Below are positions 34,425 through 47,480 of a stretch of DNA of 64,000 nucleotides, piece after piece. The DNA lies in the NCBI GenBank assembly GCA_025331565.1, contig JAFREQ010000008.1:3658001-3722000 (forward strand), given 5' to 3'. Both the position numbers and the translations under genes were made by a program. How positions within the stretch are numbered: the stretch's first letter is position 1; every line of letters starts with the position of its first letter. Below the pieces are notes generated by a model. It was not told where the DNA came from and searched no databases. It was given only the letters and a program-made list of their open reading frames with translations. The stretch comes from Holacanthus passer (taxonomy: Eukaryota; Chordata; Actinopteri; Pomacanthidae).

Positions 34425-37400
34425 ATTTAAAAATTACAATTAATTTCTAAATACACGAAGAAAAGACACAGAAAGATGCTGAATATTGGTCCTGTAGACT
34501 TGCGGTTAAGGTTAATTCTAATTAACAACATTATCTGAGCAGAGCACAGAGGTGTATTGAAGCTGTGAGGCTGAACTGTGAAGTCATGCACACAGTGTTA
34601 GCTCCTGAAGCTACAGATGAAGCCTTGGCTTTGCTCATCTCACCTCCGAGGCTGTCATCAACACCCTCTACACACACATAAAAACACTATCAGGACCTCC
34701 AGGAGACTGGATGGCCTGCTATCTCATTTGCGCCTTCAGTACTGATGATTCAAAGTGATACCTTAGCCTGGTTGGAGAACAAAAAGCCCCCAGGCAGCAG
34801 CGGTGGAAGGGGAGAAGAAAAAAGAAGAAGTCAAATCAGACCTATTAAGTGGATTACGAGTTATCTGCAGCACAGCGTGTAATTGGTTTTGTGTTATCGT
34901 TGCAACGTCAGATAGGTGCTAATTGAAAAGCCAGTTTATTAGTGGGCAGACAGTCTTCAGAGGGTTGGGTTGTGGTTTAAAGGTCTTGTTTCAGATAGCC
35001 TCCCAAATGATTATAGATAATAGACTGCTTCTACTGAAGCTTGCAGTTCTCTCAGATGTAATTCCCCAGCCATTTTCCTGCTGATTTCATCCTCCTTTGC
35101 CTGCAAGTCTTGTGAGAGTAGAACTCAATGTGGTGTTAATAATATGTTTCATTCTGAACATAAGATTTTATTTGTAATGTCATACTCTTCAGCTGTGTTT
35201 TTTTTTTATTGCTTTGCAGGGCTCTTACAATAGCGCTGTTCTTATGTCCTTGACAAAAGCAATCTGTCTGAGGCTACTGTGAGTCATGCGGCAAAACAAG
35301 CAAACACTGCAGTCCCTCCAATCTATTTTGTGGGGGTTTTTTGTGACAAAGCATTGTCACAGAGATGCTACTTTTATTACTTTCACTTCTTCTGTCTGTT
35401 GTTTGAAAGGTTTCTTGATGCAGCTCTGTAGCTTGAAAAATAACTGTGAACCTTTACACAGAGAGCTTGGACTCCAGACACTCTAGTAATGCGGCTGCCA
35501 AGTTCTTTGATTTTTGGCATATAGGTTTTGCATGGCAGCGGTTGTTTTACGACTGCCAGACCTATTTGGCCTTGACCGGCGCAAAAGAACAGAAGATGAA
35601 AAATGCCTCTGTCCAAACCTCAAAGCACATAATCCTAAAATCTCAGACAAAGCTGCAACAATTGCGAGTTGTGAAACAAACAGAACATCTGCGGAGGCTG
35701 CGAGAGGTTTCCGCATCTCACGTCGTCAAACCACGGAAACCGCAAACGCTCCCTGATCCGTTTGAAAATGACTGACAGTATACAGTTGCAGGCACGCAAA
35801 GAGAGCCCGGGGGATTTCTCCGAGGTCACGTAACCTCACGGTAAAGCTTCTCATATGAGCTGTGTGTCCTCAGAGTGCTGCAGATGGCACAAAATGAGCT
35901 GTGAAAATGGAGCACGGTGCTGTGATCTCTGGCATCCAAATGCAGAGAGAGTCGAGGTGCTCATCTACCAGCTCTGCTTTGGTCTTTTATCTCTCACATC
36001 TGCACATCTCTGTTGACTGCTCATGCTGTAACATTGAGGGAGTGATGTACAGCGGCAGGAGAAATCTCTATCCTGCCATGACATCCGCTGCTAACACAAT
36101 CTTCCAAAAACAGAAATGTTTGGAAGCTGTTCACTTTATGCAAGCGGGCTATTCAAGGCTCAACTTTTTTTCTGAGACGCTGTAGCAAGACTGCTGCTGC
36201 TGGCAGCTTTTTTTTCAGTTGATGGGTGCAGATGGAGCGCCTACAGCCTGACTGTGAGGAGAAGAAATGCCACAGAGGCTTGTGCATCTCCTGCTGATGC
36301 ATGCGGCTAGCTAGCATGCATTATTCAGAGATTGAATGCAGTAAAGATGATGTGCCTGACTCACACTGGAGGATGGACCGCCACCACGAGCTCTCACAGT
36401 GAGCCGTTTCCCTCAACGCTGCTCAGATGCATTCCCTAATCAACAAGGGGAAAGCTTTCATTTAAGGCTTTAGTAATATTAGTCTAACTAAATCCCACCA
36501 GCACTGGTAACAATGGATTCCCTGAAAAGGTATCCACAAAAACCAGAACAATCTTTGTGATGCTATTATTTCTGGAATAGTGATGCGGCTGGCTTTCTGT
36601 TTAGCTCACAACAAAGAGGATCTTTTCACACTCTCAGCTGTAGATGTCAGCTACCATTTACAGTATATATATGGAAAATGGTGGTTAAATGAATCAGCCT
36701 TGTCTGTAAAGAGAATTGGAATTGATTGTCACATTCACTTTCATTCACTTTTTATTCGGTTGCTTTTATCACCAAATAGCATTAGCAGAACAACGAGCAC
36801 CGGTGGGCTGAGCTAATCTTCTTTGCCTCGGCGCTGAAAGGTATGCTCTACTCCGTCGTATTACGCTCACAATGCATGATCGTTTAAGTGGTGACATGCC
36901 AAAATGGAGGAATTGGCTTGGTGTATAAAAAATGGCTGAATGCATCTAATTGCTCTCTGATTCACCTTTAAAGAAACTGGCAGCAGCTCCTAATAGAGGC
37001 TGTCTCTGACTGCAATCTGGATTGATTCATAGAACTACATACTTCTCTGAAGCCATTTATATTTCAGGTAAACAAGTTCCCTGCCAGGTGATGCTAATCT
37101 TACTGTAAGTACAAAATGCATTGAGTGCCTGCCAGCCTGCCACTGTGTGTTCTTTCATTGTGAACCTGTTGACAGAGAGATGAAACGGCACAGCCAGATA
37201 TGGAGACACAGCAAATAATCATACCTATTTACGTCACACTGAATGCTTACTAGATACTGTTGGTCCTAAACCCCACACGGTGGATTATATACTTTTGACA
37301 CTGATACACAAATCTGAAAGGGAATAAATACATTAAGAGTTCTAACCAGGAAAACCATGACTGATTTTGGAGAGCCCCCGCTGCTCTACATACAAGAGGG

Positions 37401-37435
37401 GAGGGGTCAAAAGCAGGGGGAAACAACATATGCTT
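34425..37435. other. non-coding, no gene seen
   Basis: No recognisable exon. The block 35440-35830 has slightly higher G+C and overlapping open frames in several phases up to 109 codons, but none resembles a known protein and none is bounded by convincing splice sites. Confidence 0.45.
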
Positions 37436-37437
37436 AC

Positions 37438-37545
37438 ATAACCCTCATTCCAAAATAGTTGGGATGCTGTGTAAAATACAGAATAAAAAGAATCCATGTA
37501 TTAATCTCCTTTCTACAATCAAAGTGTTGAACCTCGCTCCGTCCT
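37438..37545 (+). repeat. DNA-transposon-like fragment
   Basis: The string 'ctcattccaaaatagttggg' plus 'atgctgtgtaaaatacagaa' resembles the 'caattccaaaaaagttggg' end sequence of a common fish DNA transposon. Only one end is evident. Confidence 0.4.
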
Positions 37546-38775
37546 TGCTTGTGAACAACTGAGTCTTTCCAGGATGAACCTTTCATACCCAATCATGATA
37601 CTATCACCTGTTACCAATGAACCTGTTTACCCGTGGAAGGATCCAAACAGGTGTTTTCAGATCAGTCTACAACTTTCACAGTCTTTTGTTGCTCCTGTCC
37701 TGTGTGTCAGAGATGGCAGAGCAACAAGCTGTAAACTAAACACTGACCTGTCATCACCTTATAAAGCTGATAAAGTGAACATGTTGCTTATTTACACACC
37801 CAGCAAACACAGGCCAAAATTTCTATTCATGTGGACTTGTGTTTCAGTCCACCTGATAGATGTAAGTGTTCACATTTTATCTTTGTTTTGGTCTCCATCA
37901 GCCCCTCAATTCAAATCAGCAACTCAACTACATCTGCCTGCTGTGGCAAGAAATGAGGCTGAAAACAATAAAGTTCTGGGCTATAACACAGCTGCAGACT
38001 GAGATGATATTTCTCTGTGAGTGAGTCACTGTGAGTGAATCAGTCATTTCATCCATTGTTAATATAAAAGATCGATTAGAGCAGTTTTAATCCTGTACTT
38101 GTTATATGGCACAGGTGATTTATAATTATGTCCACAAGCTGCATAATATTATACAGTATATAGTAGTATATAAGATGTAACACAAGATCAGTACTACACA
38201 CTGCACAAAATGTCAAGCTGCACAGTAAATAAGATGAACGACTCCTTTGGATGTTTTATTTGGGCTTTTATCAGCCTGTATATTGTATGATACTAGGCAG
38301 GTTAGAGTGAACTGGCTGCAGAGCTCATTCAGTCTTCACACTGTCAAACTGTTAACAACACTGGGCAAAGCAAAGGGCAATGTGCTGTCGGCCTTTATAT
38401 AGAACATAATGTTAACACAGAGATTTAATGCTGATTTAGTGAGGTGGATATCAGTGGACGGATAGCTGGAATCCAAATGCTGAAACAATGAAAACAAATG
38501 ATGTAAGTAACTTTTAATGATTGGAGAATATTGCTGTTGATTCTCAATGTATTTGAAAACGTGCTCCCTTTTATATAAAATATATACTTGTGACAAAAGA
38601 CACATTTTTGACAGATGATAAATGTGACAATAAATCTAATCTGAAACAATGTTATGTCTACATTCAAACCTCCTGTCTCCAATAAATTATGTTTATATGC
38701 TACTAATTTATTTTGCCAATTTCCATTTTGTATTAAAGTAGTATAGTATAGTATATAGTATTAGTGTATAAACTT

Positions 38776-38993
38776 GGAGGCGGCTGTGGCTCAGGAGGAA
38801 GAGCAGGTCGTCCATTCATCTCTGGGTTGGTGGTTCGATACCCGGCTCCTTCTGTCCTCATGTCAAATCTATAGGGCAGCACCTTGCGTGGCAGCTCCAT
38901 TGCAATTCTGTGCATGCGTGAATGAGAAGCCAATTGTAAGGCATTTTGTCCATTAAAGTAGAAAAGCGCTATATAAGTGCAGTCCATCTACCA
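38776..38993 (+). mobile_element. tRNA-derived SINE-type element
   Basis: The head GGCGGCTGTGGCTCAGGAGG has an A-box-like TGGCTCAGGAGG, and GGTTCGATACC is B-box-like, so it descends from a tRNA gene. The tail runs 'gcaccttgcgtggcagctcc' to 'aagcgctatataagtgcagt'. It is not a functional tRNA: the cloverleaf arms do not pair and the body continues past tRNA length. It is flanked on the left by TATAG repeats (about 38738-38765). Confidence 0.75.
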
Positions 38994-38999
38994 TAAATG

Positions 39000-40460
39000 T
39001 CATTTCTAGCTCAGTAAAATTGCCTTTTTCCCTGAACAATTTCCCCGTGTATAAAACCAATCTCTCTGTGTATTACCTCACATCCTGAACAGAACGTATG
39101 TCAAATTATGCAATATTCTCTTGCTATGTTTTGAGCTAAAAGCCATATTATGAAGAGCACTGGATTTACTATCATGGAGAACTACAATCAAGCCTTTTCA
39201 AAAGGCATCTCTGGTTTATTGTCTAATTATCTATGAATATGGACTGACTAAAGAGCTTGTCATCCGTGAGCCCACCCTGCTTCCTGCCTGCCTGCCTTCC
39301 CTCCTCCTCCTCCTCCTCCTCCTCCACCCTTACCATCACGCACACCCCGAGCGCTCTGAACTCTGCAGCCATGAAAGTTCAAGGGAAAATCAGCTGCCAT
39401 CAATCACTAATGCAGATGAGAGGAGCAAGCTCTCTGGAGCAGCTTAGCCTGTTGAACATCACACAGCACAATTAAAACCCCTGAATGCAAATCATCTTCA
39501 GTAGACCACTAAATGAAAAGAGCCTTCCTTTCAAGAGTGCTCAATAGTGGCAGGCTTTTCAAAGGCTCTTGCCCATGTGTGCAGTTTAATGATGAAAGTC
39601 AGGAAGGAGGCTGTGGCAGAGGGAGACTGCACCCTGCTTGGCAAGGTTGTTACCATGACATTTAGACACAATATCAGGCTCATGAGGATGCTGTAACACG
39701 CTGTTTCAACGAGTTTCAGGTGCTGTGGAGAATTACAGTGACATTATTATTGAGATATTCATATTTACCCCCGCTCTGCATCCTCCCTAACCGTTTCAAA
39801 GTGGGACGCATTAGGTAAAACTTTGCTAATTAAGAGAAGTACCTGTAGGGACTCTTTGATTTTGATGTTTTAAGTCTGTTAAGTTCTTTAAGTGTTTGAC
39901 CTTACTGCCTCTGTGCAGAAGTTTGGGAGCGAGCTAAAATGCTTCTCGCAGGACTCTGGCCATGACTAAGTAATTAAAAAATCCTCCACCAGGCCCTAAC
40001 CTTATTATTACAGCCTTGGAGAGACACCTTCAGATGTTCTTAAGCACTCCTCAATGGATTTGGGCAAGAAAGCTTATTTTAGACCGAGGGGTCTGAATAA
40101 ATTCCACCTCAGTGTACGCTGTGATATTTTGAAAACTAAAAGTCATTCTTATTAGGAGCGAGCGAGCGTTTTCTATAGCAGCTTTGTTCTCTTTAGCTCC
40201 AGGGTGCAGCGTGTTTTCATGCTGACATGCACTCAGCGAACCTCACATGATGCTCACAAAGTTACTATTAAGAACATGTTGTCCAGGGACAAGGCTGCTG
40301 TTGTCTATGTACTCTAGTATTGAGTTACATCATTAATATAGTCAACACATGCCCACATTTTTCAAGGTGGGAAGTGTAGGTGTTCTGATTTAGGAATATT
40401 AACCAAACCCAGTTGTTTTGACAAGTCTCTTAATGCTCTGGTGGTCTTAAATTTTCAATT
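39000..40460. other. non-coding, with a (TCC)n tract
   Basis: No gene recognised. A pure TCC/CTC tract of about 26 bases lies at 39300-39325. Confidence 0.5.
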
Positions 40461-40464
40461 TCTT

Positions 40465-40765
40465 AAAAGGAATTGTTCAAAATTTTGGATTCACTTTCTT
40501 GCCAAGAGTTAAATGGAAAGATCGATACCACTCATAACGTATCTGTCAGTTCAATATGAAGCTACAGCCTGCAGTTAGTTTAGCTTCGCATAAAGACTGG
40601 AAAAAGGGGAAAGCAGCTCACCTTGATATGTCCAGGGTAATAAAAAAATCCACCTAGATGCTTTATACAAAGTTCTCCACTTAACATGTTCTATCTTGTG
40701 TGTTAAGTCATACAAAAACCAAAATGTACAAATGAGTAATTGTTGTTTCAAAGGGGAGAGCAACT
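40465..40765 (+). repeat. dispersed teleost repeat, family W (copy 1)
   Basis: It runs 'aggaattgttcaaaattttg', 'cttgccaagagttaaatgga', 'agatcgataccactcataac', 'agcttcgcataaagactgga', 'aaaaaatccacctag' and 'catacaaaaaccaaaatgta'. I recognise it as a widespread fish repeat. A second copy is cut by the right edge of the window. Confidence 0.7.
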
Positions 40766-40769
40766 TTCT

Positions 40770-41554
40770 TAAGGAGCACTTTACTGTTGACTGAACAACA
40801 ACACTTCCTTATTCTAACTCACATGTGACTGAACTAACCAATCAGAAGCAAGAAGGGCTTTGACTCAGGTAAAAGTGAACCACTAATGTAGATTCAGCAG
40901 ATTAATGTTACTGTTTTAAAACTGCAAATGTAAAAATGTAAGCATCTAAATATGTAAATAATAGCTGTGCAAACACACATATGTAAATAATTAACTGTGT
41001 AACCATTATAAATATTTTTTGGTATATTAGCGCAAATATATGAATGAAAATATGTTCACCTTTTCTACATTGCTGTTAAAAATGTCCTCTTAATGTGTAA
41101 AATCCATATCTTTGATGCAATCCTATATACAGTATTTTGTAAGTCAGATATGTCTACAGATATGATGTGTGTATGTTGTGCATGTTAAGCATTTTCAGCA
41201 GTCAATTCTTCTGAAAAACGTGGTCTTGATCAACACAAATGTTTTGACTGATTGATTAGACATCCTCCACTTTGGTAGTCACATGCTTTCCAGGGTGTAA
41301 TTATGATCCAGAGGAAAAACACTAAAAACTACTGTGGACCACACGTCTGTCAATTATTCATCAGCATATGGTAGATAATGTAAGACCTAGAGGGGGCCAG
41401 TCATGAGTAATGAGGCCACCCAGTGGAATCAGAGTTTTGATGAGGGTTTCAGAAGAAAGTCTCCCACACAGGTTAGGACGGTTGGAAACAGAACACCTGT
41501 AGATTCAGTCACCTCAGTATTATTTATCCATCAGGAAGTACACTATGTGTAATT

Positions 41555-41614
<60 letters not shown>

Positions 41615-44600
41615 GGCGTGTGCATGTGTGTCTTTCTCATGTATGCTGGCATTAATTTAACTTGTTACCTGGTTTCCAGGCAATTAGTATTCGGTATTTA
41701 GCAAGCCTTGCAGCGTTGACATCATCTTCACACCTTTCTTACATTAAAGGGCAGAAGTAGAAGCTGAAGGTTTTGCTTCATTAACATCCTCTGTGCTGTT
41801 AGAGAATCACTTGACATGTGTGAAAAATCTCGATGTTATTGTTGTAATGTTTGGTAGAACAGCAGTGCGCTCCTCCTTGTGTTCCTGCTTTCTACCACTG
41901 AGACCCAGATGCCTCAGCTCGGCTGGTTAGAGATCAGTGCCACCTGTAATCAATACGTTTACAGCCCGAGAGGCAGCTGTTGATGGGCAGAGACAGGCCA
42001 CAGATGAGAAGATAGGAGCCAATCTAAAGGCACTGATCCAACTCACCATCTGCTCACGGAGACAGAGGGAACGGCTGCATGGCGAATCAGGCGCTCTCCT
42101 CTCATCACCTTCACAATGCCCTTAGCCTCTTCCAGTCTGGAGGTGAAGAGGTTTGGACCAGTGGCCTGACAACTGTGACAGTCAGAGCAGCCACAGAGGT
42201 GATTATCTTTGACTTTCATCAGTTTTGGGCAATGATCATGAAATTGGACGTGCTGGGAGAGATGGGAAGAAATGAATTTTTCAAGCACAATGAATTTTGA
42301 TAGCGCACCCTACTTTTTCTCTAAACCTCTGTCAATTGATTTTTTTCACCAATTGAGGGCAGCGCAACAAGATGTAAACACAACATCACCATGTCATAAA
42401 GTCAATATGGCGACCTTGTTAGCAAACGGTTGCCTATTTACACATCCAGCAGACACAGAGGAACATTATCATTCATTTGACGTTTTGATTCTTGCCACCT
42501 GGTAAATGTAAGATCAATATTCACTCTCCTTTTAGCTCTGTTTTTGGTCTCCACCAACTCCTGGAGGAAATATTTTTCTCTTTAGCTGCTAAATGCTCTA
42601 CTATTTTCACCAGCTAGTCTCTAACTGTGTATTGTTTGATGCTGGGCAGGTATAGGTTTAGTCGGTTGCTGCTGTTCCTGGAAATGACACTGAGGAGTGT
42701 GATTCAAAACAATGAAGTTGTGTAAAACCAAAACAATGAGCTGAATGATGCTAAAATTCAAGTCAATCAAGCGACCATTTTAACATTACATGTAGTCATT
42801 TAACAAATGGTTTATATCAAACTTTTGATCGGTGCAGCTTTAAATGTACCAGGTGTTCAATATCTAATCAATGGCTTCCTACACCTGCAAAAAGAACTGA
42901 TCAATCATATTGTTGGATTCAGTAATTTTGACGAAAAGGAAAAAAAAAAATCACTGCACCGATGCATATTTCACAGAACGCTCTGTAAATTAAAATGAAA
43001 CGTCAGTCTTGTTTTCATGCTCAAAGAAGTGTGTTTTCTCTGCTCTGTTGTTCCTTCTTTCAGATTTTACCTGAGGCTTTCACTCAGTTTCATACGGCCA
43101 GTTACTCCCACCTGAGGCAGAAACAACACTTTGTGTGAGGTGCTGATAAATGTGACGGCCGCTCAAACTGTCTGGGGACACAGCGTGATTCAGAAAGTAC
43201 AATAATGTGGCTGTTCACCTTTTTATTATCTCTGGGCGCAGGGACGGGCTCGTGTTGGAGGCTGCTGCCATGATATTACATTGATGATTGTAATTGAAAC
43301 CTGTTGAGTATTTCACACGCACAGGAGAAGCTCATTAAATTTACAATTAAAAAAAATCATTTAAAGTTTGTTTTAATTTTGTATTAATCAGCTTCAAAAA
43401 CCACCTAAACAACCTCACATGTTTGCACCTATAATAAGCTTTCCATTTCTCCGTCTTTATTTTTCTACTAATGCTGCACACCAAAGGCAATGAAAACAGC
43501 TCTACCTATTTAAAACCACTTTACAACCATTTTTAAAATGTTGACTCATTAAAGAGTATTTTAAAAGTCCTTACAATACACTTTTTTAAAAAAAAATCGT
43601 CCTGTGATGACTGGAACATTTTACATCCTCACATTAACCAGCATAAAAAGATTCATTAATGCAAGTACTAATTTTATTCATTTAGCAAGCTCTCACATCT
43701 TTTCTAACAAAGGAAATAAATCTTACCACAGTTTATTCAGACTGAATAATTGGACTGAATAAAAGAGAAATATCAAAAAAACTTAGAAAGATTTTTTGGT
43801 GATGCACAATTTTTGATTTTAGCTTCTCGTTACTTCACAACTAAAGCTGATTAGGCAAATTTGAGTCGTTTACCTGTGTGAACACTTTTACATGCCACAT
43901 AAATTTGACGTTTTCTTAAACAACTTCCCTGAAAAAGGGCTGTACACATTCTGCTGTACGTGGCATATGAATGGAGGTAGCAATCACTGGTACTGAAATT
44001 TCAAGGAGAGACCACATTGTGGAGGCTACCAGCTTTATTGTTTATGTCTGTCCCTGCTCTGCAGTTTTCTGTGCGTTTCTTACGGTGTCTTTGTTTCTTG
44101 CATACATATTCATCCTGGGTTCATTAAGTTGCTTGCAAGAAGCTGTCGAATACATGCATTTAGTAACAGCATGACCTCTGTGACTAATCTCAATTTAGAA
44201 AGGCAGCCTGTGAAAATAGGAGGCAGGGATCTTGTGCAGCCTCTAACAGCCGTTACTCTCGCCGAGGAAGAAAATTCACTCTGGAAAATGACTCTTCCTC
44301 CCACCCGAGATCAGATATGTTGATTTTTCTGAGGGAAATAAACACTCTGGCAGCTCCCTCTCACTCCCACGCAGCCAAATTAGCTGTCACCGAGGACATT
44401 AAGCTGTCATCTTCTGAGGTTCCTCTCAAACATGTTTCCAGCATATAGATGCTCTGTGAATGTCGCTGCCAAAATGCCATTTTGGAATCGGATGTGCTGT
44501 ATACAGGATAGTATGTTGTCTTTCTGCCCGAAACACTGACTGCATGGATGGATCAATACACAAATAAGATGTCATGTGATGCTCACAGCCCCACTGTCCC

Positions 44601-45590
44601 TAGCTGACTGTGCAACCGGCTGCAGAAAAACATCAACCCTCATAGTCCACCATTACACAACACCACTACATTGCCAGTGCTTGAAGTTAATTTGCTCCCT
44701 GTGTGCGAAGATGAAGTGCACCTCATTGTGCATACTAATGGCCCACATAAGGCTTTCAAAATGATGGAATGGCTCTGTTTTGGAGATGACAATTGAAAGT
44801 TAAAATTGGTTTCAGTTTATAGACACCTCTCCTCCATCATAGTGCTGATAATTATGTTGATGTATTAGTTCAAAACAGTAAACAAAGCTAATTTGCTGTC
44901 GGGTCTCTCCAGTGTGGGAAAATGATGCCTTTGTGGCTGCAGAGCTGGCGGTCGATGTTTATGTTTTACTGCAAAGGTTTTTGCTGCAAAACATCTGAAA
45001 AATGCTGCTATTCATTCCCCACAATCCAAATCACGCCGTTTACCGTCGTCTCAGGACTAAAGGTAAAACAGATGGCTCTCTGCTGCTGCTCGGCTCTCAT
45101 CTGCTGTAACTTTGTCCTGTCAAGCAAATGTTCAGTAGTGCATACACGGCAATCACAGCTAGTTTTTACACTTGGTTTGCGCCCCCTTGAAGTTCACGGG
45201 CTTCTAACGGCAGAAACAACACAGCTTTAAAGCACTGTGTGAAGATAGGTGTGTGACAGTGTGATAGCTCGCTGCTGTTTTCTCTGCAGCTGGTTCATGG
45301 TTTTTCATTCGGCAGAGTGATGCAGCTTCGCATATACAAACACACCAATTAGCCATCACCAAGCAGGCGTATTGAGGGCAGTGCCTGAGTGGCTTTGTCA
45401 CTGATTGAGAGCATTTTTTAAAAAAAAAAAATAACAGCAGCACTTGTTTAATCACTTCACAGTCTGTGTCATATGAACAATTTTCATTTAAAGAAAGAGA
45501 TCATAAATGTGCAGATTCGGCAAAGTCTTTATCACAGACAAGGGTCTCTAAAATGACTTATTGGAACCATTTTTGATTTTGTTCACCACA
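40770..45590. other. non-coding, no gene seen
   Basis: About 4.8 kb without a recognisable exon. It contains one long GT microsatellite, listed separately, and scattered short frames. AT content is high around 43.3-43.8 kb. Confidence 0.5.
41555..41610. repeat. (GT)n microsatellite, about 28 units
   Basis: Uninterrupted GT dinucleotides over about 56 bases, followed by an imperfect CGTG/GCGTG stretch. It is the longest pure tract in the window and could form Z-DNA. Confidence 0.95.
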
Positions 45591-45594
45591 GCAG

Positions 45595-45805
45595 TGTCTG
45601 TTGGTCTGTCCACCACTTTGATCCAGTATCAACAACTATCAGATGGTTTGCCATGAAATGCAGATTTTTATATTGGCATGAGTTGTAGTAACTATGGTGA
45701 TCATCTGACTTTGCCCTAGTGCCGTCATCAGCTCAACATTTTACTGTTTAATCATTCTGCACCAGAAAGTGTATGTCACAATATGTTTGAACTATTCCTT
45801 TAACA
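45595..45805 (+). repeat. dispersed teleost repeat, family V
   Basis: It contains 'tctgttggtctgtccaccac', 'tttgatccag', 'tcaacaactatcagatggtt', 'tgccatgaaatgcaga' and 'ggtgatcatctgactttgcc', a repeat motif seen in many fish genomes, ending near 'gaactattcctttaac'. Confidence 0.6.
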
Positions 45806-47220
45806 TGTTCATTATGAGCATGTTAGTGTGATGACATTAGTATTAGCTCTCACTGTGACTGTAGATTCTTAACTTGAGTTTCAATGTTCATTTTCGACCT
45901 CGGAAACAACAGCTGACAAATCAATCTCAACTCTCAGGCCAATTTACCAGCTGTTCTGTTGCTTTCTATAATATCACATGTTCTTCATCAGTACATGGAG
46001 TTAGCCCAGATGACGTGGACCACATTTTTCAAGCCAATGTGGACTTACTGTGAAAATACTAAACATACATGTAATATGAAAATAATAATGATAACAGAGC
46101 AAAGTTAATTTTAATGATCAATACACTGATTTAGTGATGTGGACAATCCAACGTTCAGCAATAAGTCATCTGAAATGAGCATCATCACCCACATACTTTT
46201 GAAATTGAATTTTGTCACATAAATCACATTCCCTTCTCTTATTCATTTCTGAAGTTACTCACTCCTTGGAAATAATATACAATATCCATGACCCCCCTTC
46301 CTCCTCCTGTGACTATATTGTGTGAAGCTCCCGGTCGTTCATCTTGAGAGCAGGTGGAAAAAGGTTGAACCAGTTGCGCTGGTGGCTACACTTGTGTCAG
46401 GCTGAAGACACTGATCTGATAACGCCATCATTAACCGGCCTCGGCCAAACGGAAACCACAGCTAGAAGCAGGAGGTCTGCTCTGCTGGTGACAGCCGCCC
46501 CCCCCCCCGAGGCCCGTCACGGGCCAGATGAGCCCTGGATGGCAGCTCACACACCTCTGGGCTTCATCAGTCACGACTTATCTGTAAGAGAGAGGGAAGA
46601 GGACAAAGTTAAGGGGTTGCTAGTGTTTGTGGATGATGATTTTATCATGGGACAGAAAAACACCCAATATGATGTACGGCAAGAGACAAGTACAGTATGT
46701 GTTGATACTGTGTTATAAGATGTGATCTCACGTAGCAAATCCTCCTTCTTTTAACATGAATGTCACAACACCCTTTCTTTTCTCTTCGCCAACAGGAAAT
46801 CACACCAGCACATCTGGTGATTTGGTTTCGAGTACAGACAGTAGGCCTATAATACCCAGATAGAAAGCTCCACTGTGGCAATAATCCTGCTGCTGTATGC
46901 TGCAGCTGCATCTGTACTGTCTGCTCAGGCTGCTTTGTTCCTCCTGTGACAGAGATCAGTTTATAGCCTCAGTGTGGAGGAAGAAAGATCACTCCTACCT
47001 CTCTGACTGACGGGCCTGTGAATTTATTTCTGCTATCAGCAAAGTCAGCATGAAGAGATGCCCCCTGAGTGTGTACACAAACATGTTTGATGCTCCAGGA
47101 TAACGCTGCCACTCTTCAGCTGAATGAAAAAGAGCGAGAGGAGGATGGTAGAAGTTTGTTAGAAATAAACTAACCTATATAGTAGTGAATAAATAATCCA
47201 TTGAGCTCTTTTGGTAGAGA
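45806..47220. other. non-coding, no gene seen
   Basis: A 124-codon open frame at 46344-46718 lies in a mildly CpG-containing patch with a C homopolymer (about 46495-46508). It resembles nothing known and is probably chance. Confidence 0.45.
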
Positions 47221-47224
47221 GTTG

Positions 47225-47480
47225 GGCTATAAGAGTCGACCAACATGAAATTAATCTTCAGCGATTTTGATAATCAATGATTGATGAAATTGCCAAACAT
47301 TTTCTGGTTCAAGCTCTAACGTGATTGCGTATGTATTTAAAATATATTTTAAATCACTGTATATTTAATATCTTTGCTGGTGAACAAAACAAGACATTTG
47401 AAAAGGCATCTTAGGCGCTTTTTTTACTATTTTCTGTTTTTCCATAGCTTAAACCATTAAGCGGTTACTTCTAAACATTA
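47225..47480 (-). repeat. dispersed repeat, family Z (inverted copy)
   Basis: It runs 'gagtcgaccaacatgaaatt', 'cagcgattttgataatcaat' and 'gccaaacattttctggttca', with 'aaaacaagacatttgaaaag' near its end. Confidence 0.6.

Noticed and set aside
38776..38850. tRNA gene candidate (A-box and B-box-like sequence)
   Set aside because: The arms do not form a cloverleaf and the sequence continues into a known type of SINE tail; it is a tRNA-derived repeat.
46344..46718. Plus-strand 124-codon frame
   Set aside because: Low-complexity C run, no known similarity, no splice context.
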